A stretch of 53,893 nucleotides of DNA from Nitrosomonas sp. (lineage in GTDB: Bacteria; Pseudomonadota; Gammaproteobacteria; Burkholderiales; Nitrosomonadaceae). The position numbers and the translations under genes were made by a program. The stretch lies in contig JAIETK010000027.1 of NCBI GenBank assembly GCA_019745325.1, positions 1 to 53,893 on the forward strand. The letters are read 5' to 3'. Below the pieces are notes generated by a model. That model did not search any database and was not told the DNA's origin. It saw nothing but the letters and a program-made list of their open reading frames with translations. Positions 45,040 through 53,893 of the stretch are shown one piece after another; position 1 is the stretch's first letter; each line of letters opens with the position of its first letter.

Positions 45040-46488
45040 TTAAACGGGCGACCGGTTATGCCAATCCGTGACCAATTGGTACTGGTGTGCAACGTTGAGC
45101 ATTTGCGCTTCCTTAAAATAATTACCGATGATATGCAAACCGATTGGACGGTTCCTATCGCCGAAACCGATCGGAATCGACATCGCCGGCATACCGGTCA
45201 GATTGGCGGCACTGGTGTAGATATCCGATAAATACATCTGAATCGGATCGCCGCTTTTTTCACCCAGATTGAATGCCACAGTCGGTGTTGTCGGACCCAT
45301 GATAATGTCGCATTGTTTGTAGGCTTCGGTGAAATCCTGCGCGATCAGGCGGCGCAGCTTTTGCGCTTTAATGTAATAGGCATCGTAATAACCATGCGAC
45401 AACACGTAAGTGCCGATCAGAATGCGCCGTTTCACTTCGGGGCCGAAGCCTTGCGCGCGCGATTTGCGGTACATATCGGCGAGATCGCTGTATGATTCGG
45501 CACGATAGCCATAGCGCACACCGTCGAACCGCGACAAATTGCTCGAAGCTTCGGCAGGTGCCAGCACATAGTAAACCGGAATCGATAACGGTGCATTCGG
45601 TAACGAGATTTCGACGGTCTGGGCACCCAGTTTGCGGTATTCATTCAGTGCATTGTCGACAGCGCTGGCGACATCGCCGCTCATGCCAGCGGCAAAATAT
45701 TCCTTCGGCAAGCCAATTCGCAAACCGGACAGCGGTTTTTGCAGATCGCGGGAATAGTCTTCGGCTTCGCGCTGCAGGCTGGTGGAATCGCGGGCATCAA
45801 AACCGGTCATGACATTTAATAGCAATGCCAGGTCTTCGGCTGATTTGGCCATTGGGCCGCCTTGATCGAGACTGGAAGCAAATGCGATCATGCCGTAACG
45901 GGATACTAATCCATAAGTTGGTTTGATGCCGGAAATACCGCACAGGGCGGCGGGCTGGCGGATCGAGCCGCCGGTATCGGTGCCGGTCGCGGCAGGCGCC
46001 AGTCTGGCTGCAACCGCGCAGGCGGCGCCGCCGGAGCTGCCGCCGGGTACCGCGGCCGGATCCCAAGGGTTTTTCACCGGACCGAAATAAGATGTTTCAT
46101 TACTCGACCCCATGGCAAATTCGTCCATGTTGGTTTTGCCGATATTGACGGCACCGGCTTGATTGAAGCGTTCGATGACACCGGCATCGTAAGGTGATAC
46201 GAAATTTGCCAGCATTTTTGAGCCGCAGGTGGTTAGCCAGCCTCTGGCGCAGAAAATGTCTTTCTGAGCGATTGGAATACCGGTTAACGGTCCTGCTTCC
46301 CCGGCAGCAATCATTTTGTCTGCTGTCCGCGCTTGCGCCAGACTCATATCTTCATTAATCGTGATAAATGCGTTGTATTCGGAATTGAGTTGCTTGATGC
46401 GTTGCAGAAATTCGGTCGTCAGTTCTGTGCTGGAAATCTTTTTTGCAGTGAGCTGGTTTGCGAGCTGTTTAAGGCTGTCGTTAAACAT
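45040..46488 (-). CDS. gatA: Asp/Glu-tRNA amidotransferase subunit A
   Basis: A 482-residue amidase-signature enzyme that releases ammonia from glutamine for GatB. The catalytic Lys is in [14 protein letters not shown]. The Ser-cisSer-Lys triad is completed in [14 protein letters not shown] and [16 protein letters not shown]. The C-terminus includes [23 protein letters not shown] at 46488 ([13 protein letters not shown]). It is 74 bp downstream of gatC. Confidence 0.97.
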   Translation of the reverse strand: MFNDSLKQLANQLTAKKISSTELTTEFLQRIKQLNSEYNAFITINEDMSLAQARTADKMIAAGEAGPLTGIPIAQKDIFCARGWLTTCGSKMLANFVSPYDAGVIERFNQAGAVNIGKTNMDEFAMGSSNETSYFGPVKNPWDPAAVPGGSSGGAACAVAARLAPAATGTDTGGSIRQPAALCGISGIKPTYGLVSRYGMIAFASSLDQGGPMAKSAEDLALLLNVMTGFDARDSTSLQREAEDYSRDLQKPLSGLRIGLPKEYFAAGMSGDVASAVDNALNEYRKLGAQTVEISLPNAPLSIPVYYVLAPAEASSNLSRFDGVRYGYRAESYSDLADMYRKSRAQGFGPEVKRRILIGTYVLSHGYYDAYYIKAQKLRRLIAQDFTEAYKQCDIIMGPTTPTVAFNLGEKSGDPIQMYLSDIYTSAANLTGMPAMSIPIGFGDRNRPIGLHIIGNYFKEAQMLNVAHQYQLVTDWHNRSPV

Positions 46489-46562
46489 GGCGATACGGAA
46501 TCGTGATAAAAATTTTTCGTTAAGTTGGTATGCTTCTCTATGTCACTTATGGTTAATGCTTT

Positions 46563-46850
46563 TTATTCTATGACTTGTGGAACCAGGTAGAGATCCGCTT
46601 CGACTTGCGGCGCGATTGATTGATATAATTGATGCTGATCAGTTTCCGTGATTTCGTCTTCTCGTAACCGCTGAAAAACATTTTGCGCATGAGACATCGG
46701 TTCCACGGTTTCCGTATCAACCGCTTGCATGGATTCAATCAAATTGAAAATACCGGATAACTGCTCCAAAGTTTCTTCTGCCTCTTGATCATTAATCTCA
46801 ATATAAGCCAGTTCAGCGATCCGTTTTACATCGTTTACAGACAAAGTCAT
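46563..46850 (-). CDS. gatC: Asp/Glu-tRNA amidotransferase subunit C
   Basis: A 95-residue GatC: MTLSVNDVKRIAELAYIEIN, LEQLSGIFNLIESMQAVDTE, VEPMSHAQNVFQRLREDEIT. It wraps around and stabilises the GatA-GatB complex. It is first gene of the minus-strand gat operon, divergent from mreB with 130 bp between. Confidence 0.96.
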   Translation of the reverse strand: MTLSVNDVKRIAELAYIEINDQEAEETLEQLSGIFNLIESMQAVDTETVEPMSHAQNVFQRLREDEITETDQHQLYQSIAPQVEADLYLVPQVIE

Positions 46851-46956
46851 TTTATATCGGTAGCCTTATATTCAAAGAAGTATTAGGGTATCATGCCGCA
46901 GTTTAACCGGCGTATTATTTTTTGCAGGTTTTATTTATCATTCGCTCTCATCATAA

Positions 46957-48039
<1,083 letters not shown>

Positions 48040-48111
48040 TTAGTGCTTTAGTTTTCAGGTTTTTCTTGCGTGCCGATCTGGAAAAGATTCAATGATTGAG
48101 TACGAGACGTA

Positions 48112-49002
48112 ATGGAAAAAACGCCTCAGTTTTTCAGAAATGGCCCCGGTCCGTTTGCACGATTATTGGTATTTGCATTACTTTCATGCGTGTTGATTGC
48201 CGAAGATGTCCGTTTTAAGTTTTTCCCGCAGTTGCGGCAGACAATAGGTATGCTTATTCATCCTTTGCAGAAAATTGCTTATTTTCCTGCGACCGTTTAT
48301 GACCAGTTGGAAAAGTTTGTTGGCAGTTTTTACTTGCTGGAAGAAAATGCCAAACTACGTCAACTGTACTGGGACCGGCGCGAACAATTGTTGAAACTGG
48401 AAGCGCTGGAAGCCGAGAATCTGCATTTGCGCAAGCTATTGGGAGCCATTCAGCAAATTCAAGCCAATATCAAAACCAGAACTGTTTTGGCGGAGATCCT
48501 GTCTACACCGCGCGATCCCTTTAACCATAAAATTACGATCAATAAAGGCAGCTTTCACGGGATTCAGCTAGGACAAGCGGTTATTGATGATAAAGGGATC
48601 ATTGGACAGGTGACGCAGCTTTATCCATGGTCTGCCGAAGTGACGCTGCTGACCGATAAAGATCATGCCGTACCAGTGCAAGTCACCCGTAACGGGTTAC
48701 GTTCAATCATTTCCGGCAGCGGCAAAAATAATGAACTGGAATTGCGTTACTTGTCGGTTAATACCGATATTCAGCGCGGCGATCTGTTGGTTACTTCCGG
48801 AATCGGGGGTGTTTATCCGCCGGGTATTCCGGTTGCCATTGTTGAAAGGATCGGGCACGATCCAGTCGGTGATTTTGCGCTGATTATCAGCATACCGGTG
48901 GCAGGCGTGGAACGAAACCGACAGGTATTGGTTTTATCCTTAGTACAATCGGAGCTTAACGAGTCTGGTGAGGTACCGGCAATTGAACCGGGAGAGGAAT
49001 AA
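48112..49002 (+). CDS. mreC: MreC, rod-shape-determining protein
   Basis: A 296-residue bitopic protein. It has a short cytoplasmic N-terminus, one membrane helix (about 16-32), a periplasmic coiled coil (about 80-118; LLEENAKLRQLYWDRREQLL) and a beta-rich MreC core (ILSTPRDPFNHKITINKGSF; GVYPPGIPVAIVERIGHDPV). MreC links MreB filaments to PBP2-RodA. It is 72 bp after mreB. The last bases lie upstream of the chosen mreD start. Confidence 0.95.
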   Translation: MEKTPQFFRNGPGPFARLLVFALLSCVLIAEDVRFKFFPQLRQTIGMLIHPLQKIAYFPATVYDQLEKFVGSFYLLEENAKLRQLYWDRREQLLKLEALEAENLHLRKLLGAIQQIQANIKTRTVLAEILSTPRDPFNHKITINKGSFHGIQLGQAVIDDKGIIGQVTQLYPWSAEVTLLTDKDHAVPVQVTRNGLRSIISGSGKNNELELRYLSVNTDIQRGDLLVTSGIGGVYPPGIPVAIVERIGHDPVGDFALIISIPVAGVERNRQVLVLSLVQSELNESGEVPAIEPGEE

Positions 49003-49042
49003 AGAAAACAACGCTATTCAGGAAAACTTTTTAGAGCAGGAT

Positions 49043-49534
49043 ATGTATTTGCCTGCGAGTAGCTGGTTTGTCGCTATGAGTTTGGTGGCAGCCCTGATTC
49101 TGAATTTCTTGCCGCTACCTGAAGAAATTTCGTTTCTGCGGCCTGATTTCGTGGCACTCTTACTCGCTTTCTGGAATATCAATCATCCGAACAGAATGGG
49201 CATGGGTGTGGCTTTTGGCATGGGTCTCATGATGGATGTCGGCAATGTCAGCATACTGGGGCAGCATGCGTTGGCCTATTGCATGGTTGTTTATCTCACG
49301 ACAATCTTCGGGCGTCGTTTAAGGTTGTTTGGTTTGTTGCAGCAAGCGCCGCAAGTGGGCCTGGTGTTGTTCATTATGCAAATCGTTATCATGCTGGTTG
49401 CCACATCCACCGGCGCATCAATCGCCGATTGGCAATTTTTTATCGCTGCGGTGTCCGGCAGTATTATCTGGGTGCCGATGTCTTGGCTGCTGACATGGTT
49501 GCTGCAGCCCAAACCCGATCCCGATGCGTTATGA
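49043..49534 (+). CDS. mreD: MreD, rod-shape-determining membrane protein
   Basis: A 163-residue polytopic membrane protein with five to six helices and the MreD pattern LRPDFVALLLAFWNINHPNR, followed by GMGLMMDVGNVSILGQHAL. ATG at 49043 (MYLPASSWFVAMSL) is chosen because AGAGCAGG stands just before it. A GTG at 48968 would extend the protein by 25 polar residues and overlap mreC. It ends in an ATGA overlap with mrdA. Confidence 0.92.
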   Translation: MYLPASSWFVAMSLVAALILNFLPLPEEISFLRPDFVALLLAFWNINHPNRMGMGVAFGMGLMMDVGNVSILGQHALAYCMVVYLTTIFGRRLRLFGLLQQAPQVGLVLFIMQIVIMLVATSTGASIADWQFFIAAVSGSIIWVPMSWLLTWLLQPKPDPDAL

Positions 49535-51444
49535 AGCAACACGTTGAGTTACGCAACCTTCCTGTCGAATTAAACAAATTCCGGATCCGGCTTGCCATCA
49601 GCGCGGGTTTTATGCTGATGTTATTTCTAGTCCTCTATGCACGATTTTATTATCTGCAGGTTACGCAACAAGAGCACTATCATACCCTGGCGGAAGCGAA
49701 TCGTATTTCCATTCTTCCGGTAGTGCCCAACAGAGGGTTGATTCTTGACCGGAATGGCCGGGCGCTGGCGCAAAACTACTCGGCTTACACCTTGGAAGTG
49801 GTGCCCAGCAGAATCGGTAATCTCGATGCCACTTTGGACGAATTGGCGGCATTGATCGAAATTACTTCAACGGACCGGCAACGTTTTAAGAAATTATTGA
49901 AAGAAAGCAAGCGCTTCAAAAGTCTTCCCATCAGGAGCCGCTTGACGGATGTGGAGATTGCGACCTTTGCCGCAAACCGTTATCGTTTTCCGGGGATTGA
50001 AATCAAAGCACGGGTATTTCGTCAGTACCCGGAGAAAGAAATTGTGTCTCATGTGATCGGCTACATCAGCCGCATCAATGACCAGGATCTCGAATATCTG
50101 GAGCGTAGCGGAGAACTCCGCAATTATCGCGGTTCGCAGCATATCGGGAAAATCGGCATTGAGCAGAGCTATGAGAAACAATTGCACGGTATTACGGGTT
50201 TCGAGGAAGTGGAAACCGATGCGGCGGGACGCTCGATTCGCGTTTTGTCCCGGACGCCGCCGATTCCTGGTAGCAATCTGATTCTTTCTTTGGATTTAGG
50301 GCTACAGCAAGCTGCGGAACAGGCTTTTGGCGACCGCCGCGGCGCATTGGTCGCCCTGGATCCGAATAACGGTGAAGTGCTGGCATTTGTCAGTAAGCCC
50401 GGATATGACAATAATCTTTTTATCGGCGGTATTGATCATGAGAACTGGAAGTTGCTGAATGGATCGATTGACCGGCCGCTCAATAACCGGGCATTGCGCG
50501 GTGTCTATCCGCCAGGATCGACATTCAAGCCATTCATGGCGCTTGCTGCATTGGAATTGGGAAAGCGAACACCGGAATACAGTATGAATGATCCCGGTTT
50601 TTTTTCGTTGCCGGGAGTCGACCGGCGTTATCGCGATTGGAAGCCGGGCGGCCACGGCAGGGTCGATCTGCATAAATCCATCGTTGTATCGTGCGATACC
50701 TATTATTACAGTCTCGCAAACGATCTTGGCATCGATAATATTTATAGTTTTATCAGCCAATTCGGACTGGGCCGCAAAACGGGTATTGATGTTGAAGGCG
50801 AAGTATCCGGGCTATTGCCGTCGGCAGCCTGGAAAATGAGTCAATACAAACAAAAGTGGTATGCCGGGGATACTATCTCGGTTTCAATCGGTCAAGGGTA
50901 CAATTTGACGACCCCTTTGCAACTGGCTTTTGCAACGATGCTGATTGCCAATGAAGGCAAGGCTTACCGGCCGCATTTTGTTAAACAGATTCAGGACAGT
51001 CAAACCGGCGAAATTGAGGAAATTCCGGCGCAATTAATGTATACCCTGAATTTAAAGCCAAGGCATCTGGAAGTTGTCAAACAAGCATTGGTGGATGTTA
51101 CCAAACCGGGTGGAACAGCGGCGAAAGCCGGCGCCAATGCGACTTATACCTTCGCGGGAAAGACCGGAACGTCGCAAGTCATTGGCATCAAACAGGGAGA
51201 GCGTTACGATGAGAAACGTATCAATGAGCGGCACCGCGATCATGCGATGTTTATCGCGTACGCTCCCGCAGAAAATCCCCAAATCGCTTTAGCGGTGTTG
51301 GTAGAAAATACCGGAACCGGCGGTTCGACGGCGGCGCCGATTGCCAGGCAAGTATTCGATTATTATCTATTAGGAAAAATGCCGGAAACAGCGCTAGCGC
51401 AAGCGGCCGGTCCGGCTGGTGATCGTGGTCATGATCACTTGTGA
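49531..51444 (+). CDS. mrdA: PBP2, elongation-specific peptidoglycan transpeptidase
   Basis: A 637-residue class B penicillin-binding protein. One N-terminal membrane helix (about 20-42) is followed by a pedestal domain (ILPVVPNRGLILDRNGRALA) and the transpeptidase domain with Ser330 in GVYPPGSTFKPFMAL (SxxK), SCD in IVVSCDTYYYSLAND (SxN equivalent) and the KTG box at Lys544 (FAGKTGTSQVIG). It cross-links wall during elongation and is the target of mecillinam in E. coli. The start overlaps the mreD stop by 4 nt. Confidence 0.96.
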   Translation: MKQHVELRNLPVELNKFRIRLAISAGFMLMLFLVLYARFYYLQVTQQEHYHTLAEANRISILPVVPNRGLILDRNGRALAQNYSAYTLEVVPSRIGNLDATLDELAALIEITSTDRQRFKKLLKESKRFKSLPIRSRLTDVEIATFAANRYRFPGIEIKARVFRQYPEKEIVSHVIGYISRINDQDLEYLERSGELRNYRGSQHIGKIGIEQSYEKQLHGITGFEEVETDAAGRSIRVLSRTPPIPGSNLILSLDLGLQQAAEQAFGDRRGALVALDPNNGEVLAFVSKPGYDNNLFIGGIDHENWKLLNGSIDRPLNNRALRGVYPPGSTFKPFMALAALELGKRTPEYSMNDPGFFSLPGVDRRYRDWKPGGHGRVDLHKSIVVSCDTYYYSLANDLGIDNIYSFISQFGLGRKTGIDVEGEVSGLLPSAAWKMSQYKQKWYAGDTISVSIGQGYNLTTPLQLAFATMLIANEGKAYRPHFVKQIQDSQTGEIEEIPAQLMYTLNLKPRHLEVVKQALVDVTKPGGTAAKAGANATYTFAGKTGTSQVIGIKQGERYDEKRINERHRDHAMFIAYAPAENPQIALAVLVENTGTGGSTAAPIARQVFDYYLLGKMPETALAQAAGPAGDRGHDHL

Positions 51445-51502
51445 GAAAACGGTCGTTGAGTCTTAAACGATCGTCCAATATCGACAATCAATTCATTATT
51501 GC

Positions 51503-52603
51503 ATGATAGAAGTTAAGACCATTTGGCATTACCTGACGCGCTATGTCGATAGTTTTTTGCTGATCGGATTGGTGGCGCTGATGTCCGTCGGACTGTTTGT
51601 GCTCTATAGCGCTACCGGTGCCAATATGGCGCGGGTCAGCAATCAATTTGTCAATATGCTGATAGCACTGGTGATCATGTGGCTGGTTGCGAATATTCCT
51701 TTGCAGCAAATTATGCGCTTGGCATTACCGCTTTATCTGTTCGGACTTGCATTACTTGTCGGCGTGGCGCTGTTTGGAGAGATCAATAATGGCGCCCGGC
51801 GCTGGCTGAATATTGGAATAACCCGGATTCAACCGTCAGAATTGATGAAAATCGCCATCCCGCTGATGATGGCGTGGTATTTTGATAAGCATGAAATTAC
51901 CTTACGCTTGCGTGACTATCTCGGTGCCACGATTTTGCTGCTGCTGCCGGTGCTTTTGATTTTGCGGCAGCCAGATTTGGGAACGGCTTTATTGATCGCT
52001 GCCAGCGGCTTTTTCGTGCTGTTTTTGGCGGGCTTGTCTTGGCGTATCATAGCGGGGTTATTGTTGACGGTATCGGCCAGTCTGCCGGTTCTTTGGACAT
52101 TCATGCATGACTATCAGCGCCGCCGCGTTATGACATTGCTGGATCCGACGCAAGATCCGCTAGGGGCCGGTTATCATACGATCCAATCGTCAATTGCGAT
52201 CGGTTCCGGCGGTATCAGCGGCAAAGGCTGGTTAAACGGTACACAAACGCAACTGGATTTCTTACCCGAGCAAAGCACGGATTTTATTTTCGCGGTCTTT
52301 TCCGAAGAATTTGGCCTTGTCGGTAATACCATGTTATTATTGCTTTATTCTCTGGTGATCGGGCGCTGTTTGATTATCACCGCAAACGCTTCAACACAAT
52401 TTACAAGATTGATTGCCGGTTCCATTACACTCACGTTCTTTACGTATATTTTTGTAAACATGGGCATGGTGAGCGGCATTCTGCCGATTGTGGGAGTACC
52501 GCTGCCGCTGATCAGTTACGGTGGCACTTCCATGGTGACGATGTTACTGGGTTTTGGTATTTTGATGAGTATTCAGACACACCCCAAGCTTGTCAAAACA
52601 TAA
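51503..52603 (+). CDS. rodA: RodA, SEDS peptidoglycan polymerase
   Basis: A 366-residue SEDS protein with about ten membrane helices: VLYSATGANMARVSNQ, GARRWLNIGITRIQPSELMK, LRQPDLGTALLIAASGF, QSSIAIGSGGISGKGWLNGT, QTQLDFLPEQSTDFIFAVFS (including the catalytic Asp region EQSTDF) and ILPIVGVPLPLISYGGTSMV. It polymerises lipid II into glycan strands with PBP2. It begins 58 bp after mrdA. Confidence 0.97.
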   Translation: MIEVKTIWHYLTRYVDSFLLIGLVALMSVGLFVLYSATGANMARVSNQFVNMLIALVIMWLVANIPLQQIMRLALPLYLFGLALLVGVALFGEINNGARRWLNIGITRIQPSELMKIAIPLMMAWYFDKHEITLRLRDYLGATILLLLPVLLILRQPDLGTALLIAASGFFVLFLAGLSWRIIAGLLLTVSASLPVLWTFMHDYQRRRVMTLLDPTQDPLGAGYHTIQSSIAIGSGGISGKGWLNGTQTQLDFLPEQSTDFIFAVFSEEFGLVGNTMLLLLYSLVIGRCLIITANASTQFTRLIAGSITLTFFTYIFVNMGMVSGILPIVGVPLPLISYGGTSMVTMLLGFGILMSIQTHPKLVKT

Positions 52604-52640
52604 CAAACACGAACTCAGTTTTGCAGGAGGTAGTTAGTAA

Positions 52641-53582
52641 TTGTTTATATTCAAACCGTTCGCAAATATAAATAGATTGTTGCTGGCGCTGCTAATAGTG
52701 ATATTGTCCGCTTGCAGCAGCACACCGCAATACAACCAGCAATCTTCCATTCAAAAAAAACCGGATGCAGTCACTGCAGTCTTATCCGATTCGAAATATC
52801 GCTTAGCAACCGGTAGCAAACGTGGCGGCGGCTATTACCTTGATGATGGCCCCGAAGACAACCCTCCACCAAATTTGCATCTGGTTCCGGACGCCGTTCC
52901 CAAAACCGAGCCGCTCCGATCGGCAAATATGCAACCGTATGTTGCTTTGGGTAAAACCTTTAAGCCGATGACTGAATTGACACCTTATAAAAAGCGAGGA
53001 GTCGCTTCTTGGTATGGGCGCCGGTATCATGGGAATAATACCGCGTCGGGTGAAGTCTACGATATGTACGCGATGACCGCAGCGCACCCGACACTACCAT
53101 TACCCAGCTATGCCCGGGTAACCAATCTGGACAACGGTAAAACGGTGATCGTGCGGCTCAACGACCGTGGTCCGTTTCTTGCGGATCGTGTAATTGATTT
53201 GTCCTACACGGCGGCTTACAAGCTCGGCATACTGGCGGCCGGTAGCGGCCGTGTTGAGATCGAAAGTATTATACCCGAGGGTGATTCAATGGCATTGGCT
53301 CTTTCCAAACCATCAAAATCATTACCGGTAGCAGATAGTAATGCAGAAATGGCTCTGGTTTATTTGCAACTGGGGGCTTTTGGTTCACCCGATAATGCCC
53401 GGAATTTTCTGGCGCAAGTGCGGAAAAGAATTCCTTCTTTGAAGGATTCGGTCAACATTTCTAAAAATAATGGACTGTACAAAATTCATGCGGGACCTTA
53501 TCCCGATCAAGCAGTCGCCAAATTAGCGGCCAATTCGATCAGCCGTCATCTGGCGGTCACGCCGATCGTAGTAGCCGATTAA
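52641..53582 (+). CDS. rlpA: RlpA, septal-ring lytic transglycosylase-like lipoprotein
   Basis: A 313-residue lipoprotein. The signal ends in lipobox LSAC (Cys near residue 26). A linker is followed by the double-psi beta-barrel RlpA domain (about 115-205; VASWYGRRYHGNNTASGEVY, VIVRLNDRGPFLADRVIDLS) and a C-terminal SPOR domain (about 230-313; YLQLGAFGSPDNARNFLAQV) that binds denuded glycan strands. RlpA proteins cleave naked peptidoglycan in some bacteria. The start is TTG at 52641, supported by GCAGGAGG about 10 nt upstream. It is the last gene of the shape operon. Confidence 0.94.
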   Translation: MFIFKPFANINRLLLALLIVILSACSSTPQYNQQSSIQKKPDAVTAVLSDSKYRLATGSKRGGGYYLDDGPEDNPPPNLHLVPDAVPKTEPLRSANMQPYVALGKTFKPMTELTPYKKRGVASWYGRRYHGNNTASGEVYDMYAMTAAHPTLPLPSYARVTNLDNGKTVIVRLNDRGPFLADRVIDLSYTAAYKLGILAAGSGRVEIESIIPEGDSMALALSKPSKSLPVADSNAEMALVYLQLGAFGSPDNARNFLAQVRKRIPSLKDSVNISKNNGLYKIHAGPYPDQAVAKLAANSISRHLAVTPIVVAD

Positions 53583-53589
53583 CCGCGGC

Positions 53590-53621
53590 AAAAAAAAATC
53601 CCTATTGCAAGCAATAGGGAT
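53590..53621 (-). terminator. Rho-independent terminator for a minus-strand unit
   Basis: A perfect 10-bp stem ATCCCTATTG/CAATAGGGAT (53598-53621) with a 4-nt loop. On the minus strand it is followed at once by nine Ts (A-run at 53590-53598). On the plus strand no T-run follows, so it chiefly ends a transcript coming from the right edge. It may also help stop rlpA transcription. Confidence 0.8.
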
Positions 53622-53749
53622 TAAAGGGCCTCGTCATAAAATCGTTCATCACAATCAGCGGTCGAATGTAAAACATCTTCATCAGTCAAGGTATCGCCAC
53701 GTTTTTTACATTCCGCTTCGATGCTTACATCGATTGCGATTAATTGATT
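53621..53749 (-). pseudogene. Possible 3' end of a small minus-strand gene, no start found
   Basis: An open minus-strand frame of 42 codons reads QLIAIDVSIEAECKKRG and on to FYDEAL, ending TAA at 53621-53623 where the terminator stem begins. It is limited upstream by TAG at 53750-53752 and contains no ATG, GTG or TTG near its beginning. The terminator position argues for a real gene ending here. A frameshift or nonsense mutation, or a start beyond the visible frame, would explain the missing start. No family is recognised. Confidence 0.3.
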
Positions 53750-53893
53750 CTAAGTTTAATACCTACTGAATATTTTGAAGATGAAAACAGAGAGGAAATA
53801 TACCCCTATATCTCAAGGGTCTTAGGAAGTTAAAGCGGGTTAGAACGTAATAATTTGAGAATTGCATAGTAGAGATTATCACGGCGATGATTA

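Overview
The window reads as chromosomal DNA of a betaproteobacterium, most likely an ammonia oxidiser of the Nitrosomonas group. This rests on the protein style (tex, tamAB, mfd, dnaE, gatCAB, mreBCD-mrdA-rodA-rlpA), moderate GC with AT-richer accessory islands, and a family of short mobile repeats. The species call is inference. No rRNA, tRNA, CRISPR array or autonomous transposase gene was seen.

Layout. 1-757: 3' part of a protein built of 46-residue TPR-like repeats. 953-9026, minus strand: tamA-tamB, then tex. 9550-10443: an AT-rich orphan HsdR-N-like nuclease gene between tamA and mfd. 10564-14019: mfd. 14286-16772: a TPR-like periplasmic protein, a histidine phosphatase and a small lipoprotein. 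17502-23544: dnaE, trhP and a YheT-like hydrolase. 23831-30497: a PAS-type chemoreceptor, then a four-gene two-component cluster (kinase, receiver, hybrid kinase, NarL-type regulator). 30521-31504: ferredoxin and hydrolase. 31885-41015: a surface-glycan cluster with two wbqC paralogues, an FAD protein, a methyltransferase, two glycan membrane enzymes, a frameshifted wecE and gtrA. 41123-43342: ubiquinone genes ubiJ-ubiB. 43554-46850: gatC-gatA-gatB. 46981-53582: the rod-shape operon mreB-mreC-mreD-mrdA-rodA-rlpA.

The most unusual structure is a family of seven MITE-like elements of about 142-156 bp between positions 806 and 26103. They have inverted ends near TAAGGAAACGCTGATTAAT and are flanked by TA dinucleotides. 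Four of the seven sit exactly in the TA of a stop codon. Because the element begins with A or G, TA plus that base rebuilds TAA or TAG, so the insertion leaves the upstream protein unchanged. One copy sits where two convergent genes shared a TTAA, and in two places a later T-to-C change destroyed the rebuilt stop, so the host protein now runs into the element. Other points of interest are a single extra base that splits wecE, an orphan nuclease gene bracketed by a 9-bp inverted repeat like the boundaries of an integron cassette, and the retained wbqC duplication.

How the genes work together: the glycan cluster would make or modify a 4-amino-sugar-containing surface polysaccharide. The sensor cluster next to it may link redox or energy signals to gene expression and motility. 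The right half is core translation (Asn/Gln-tRNA amidation) and cell-shape machinery.
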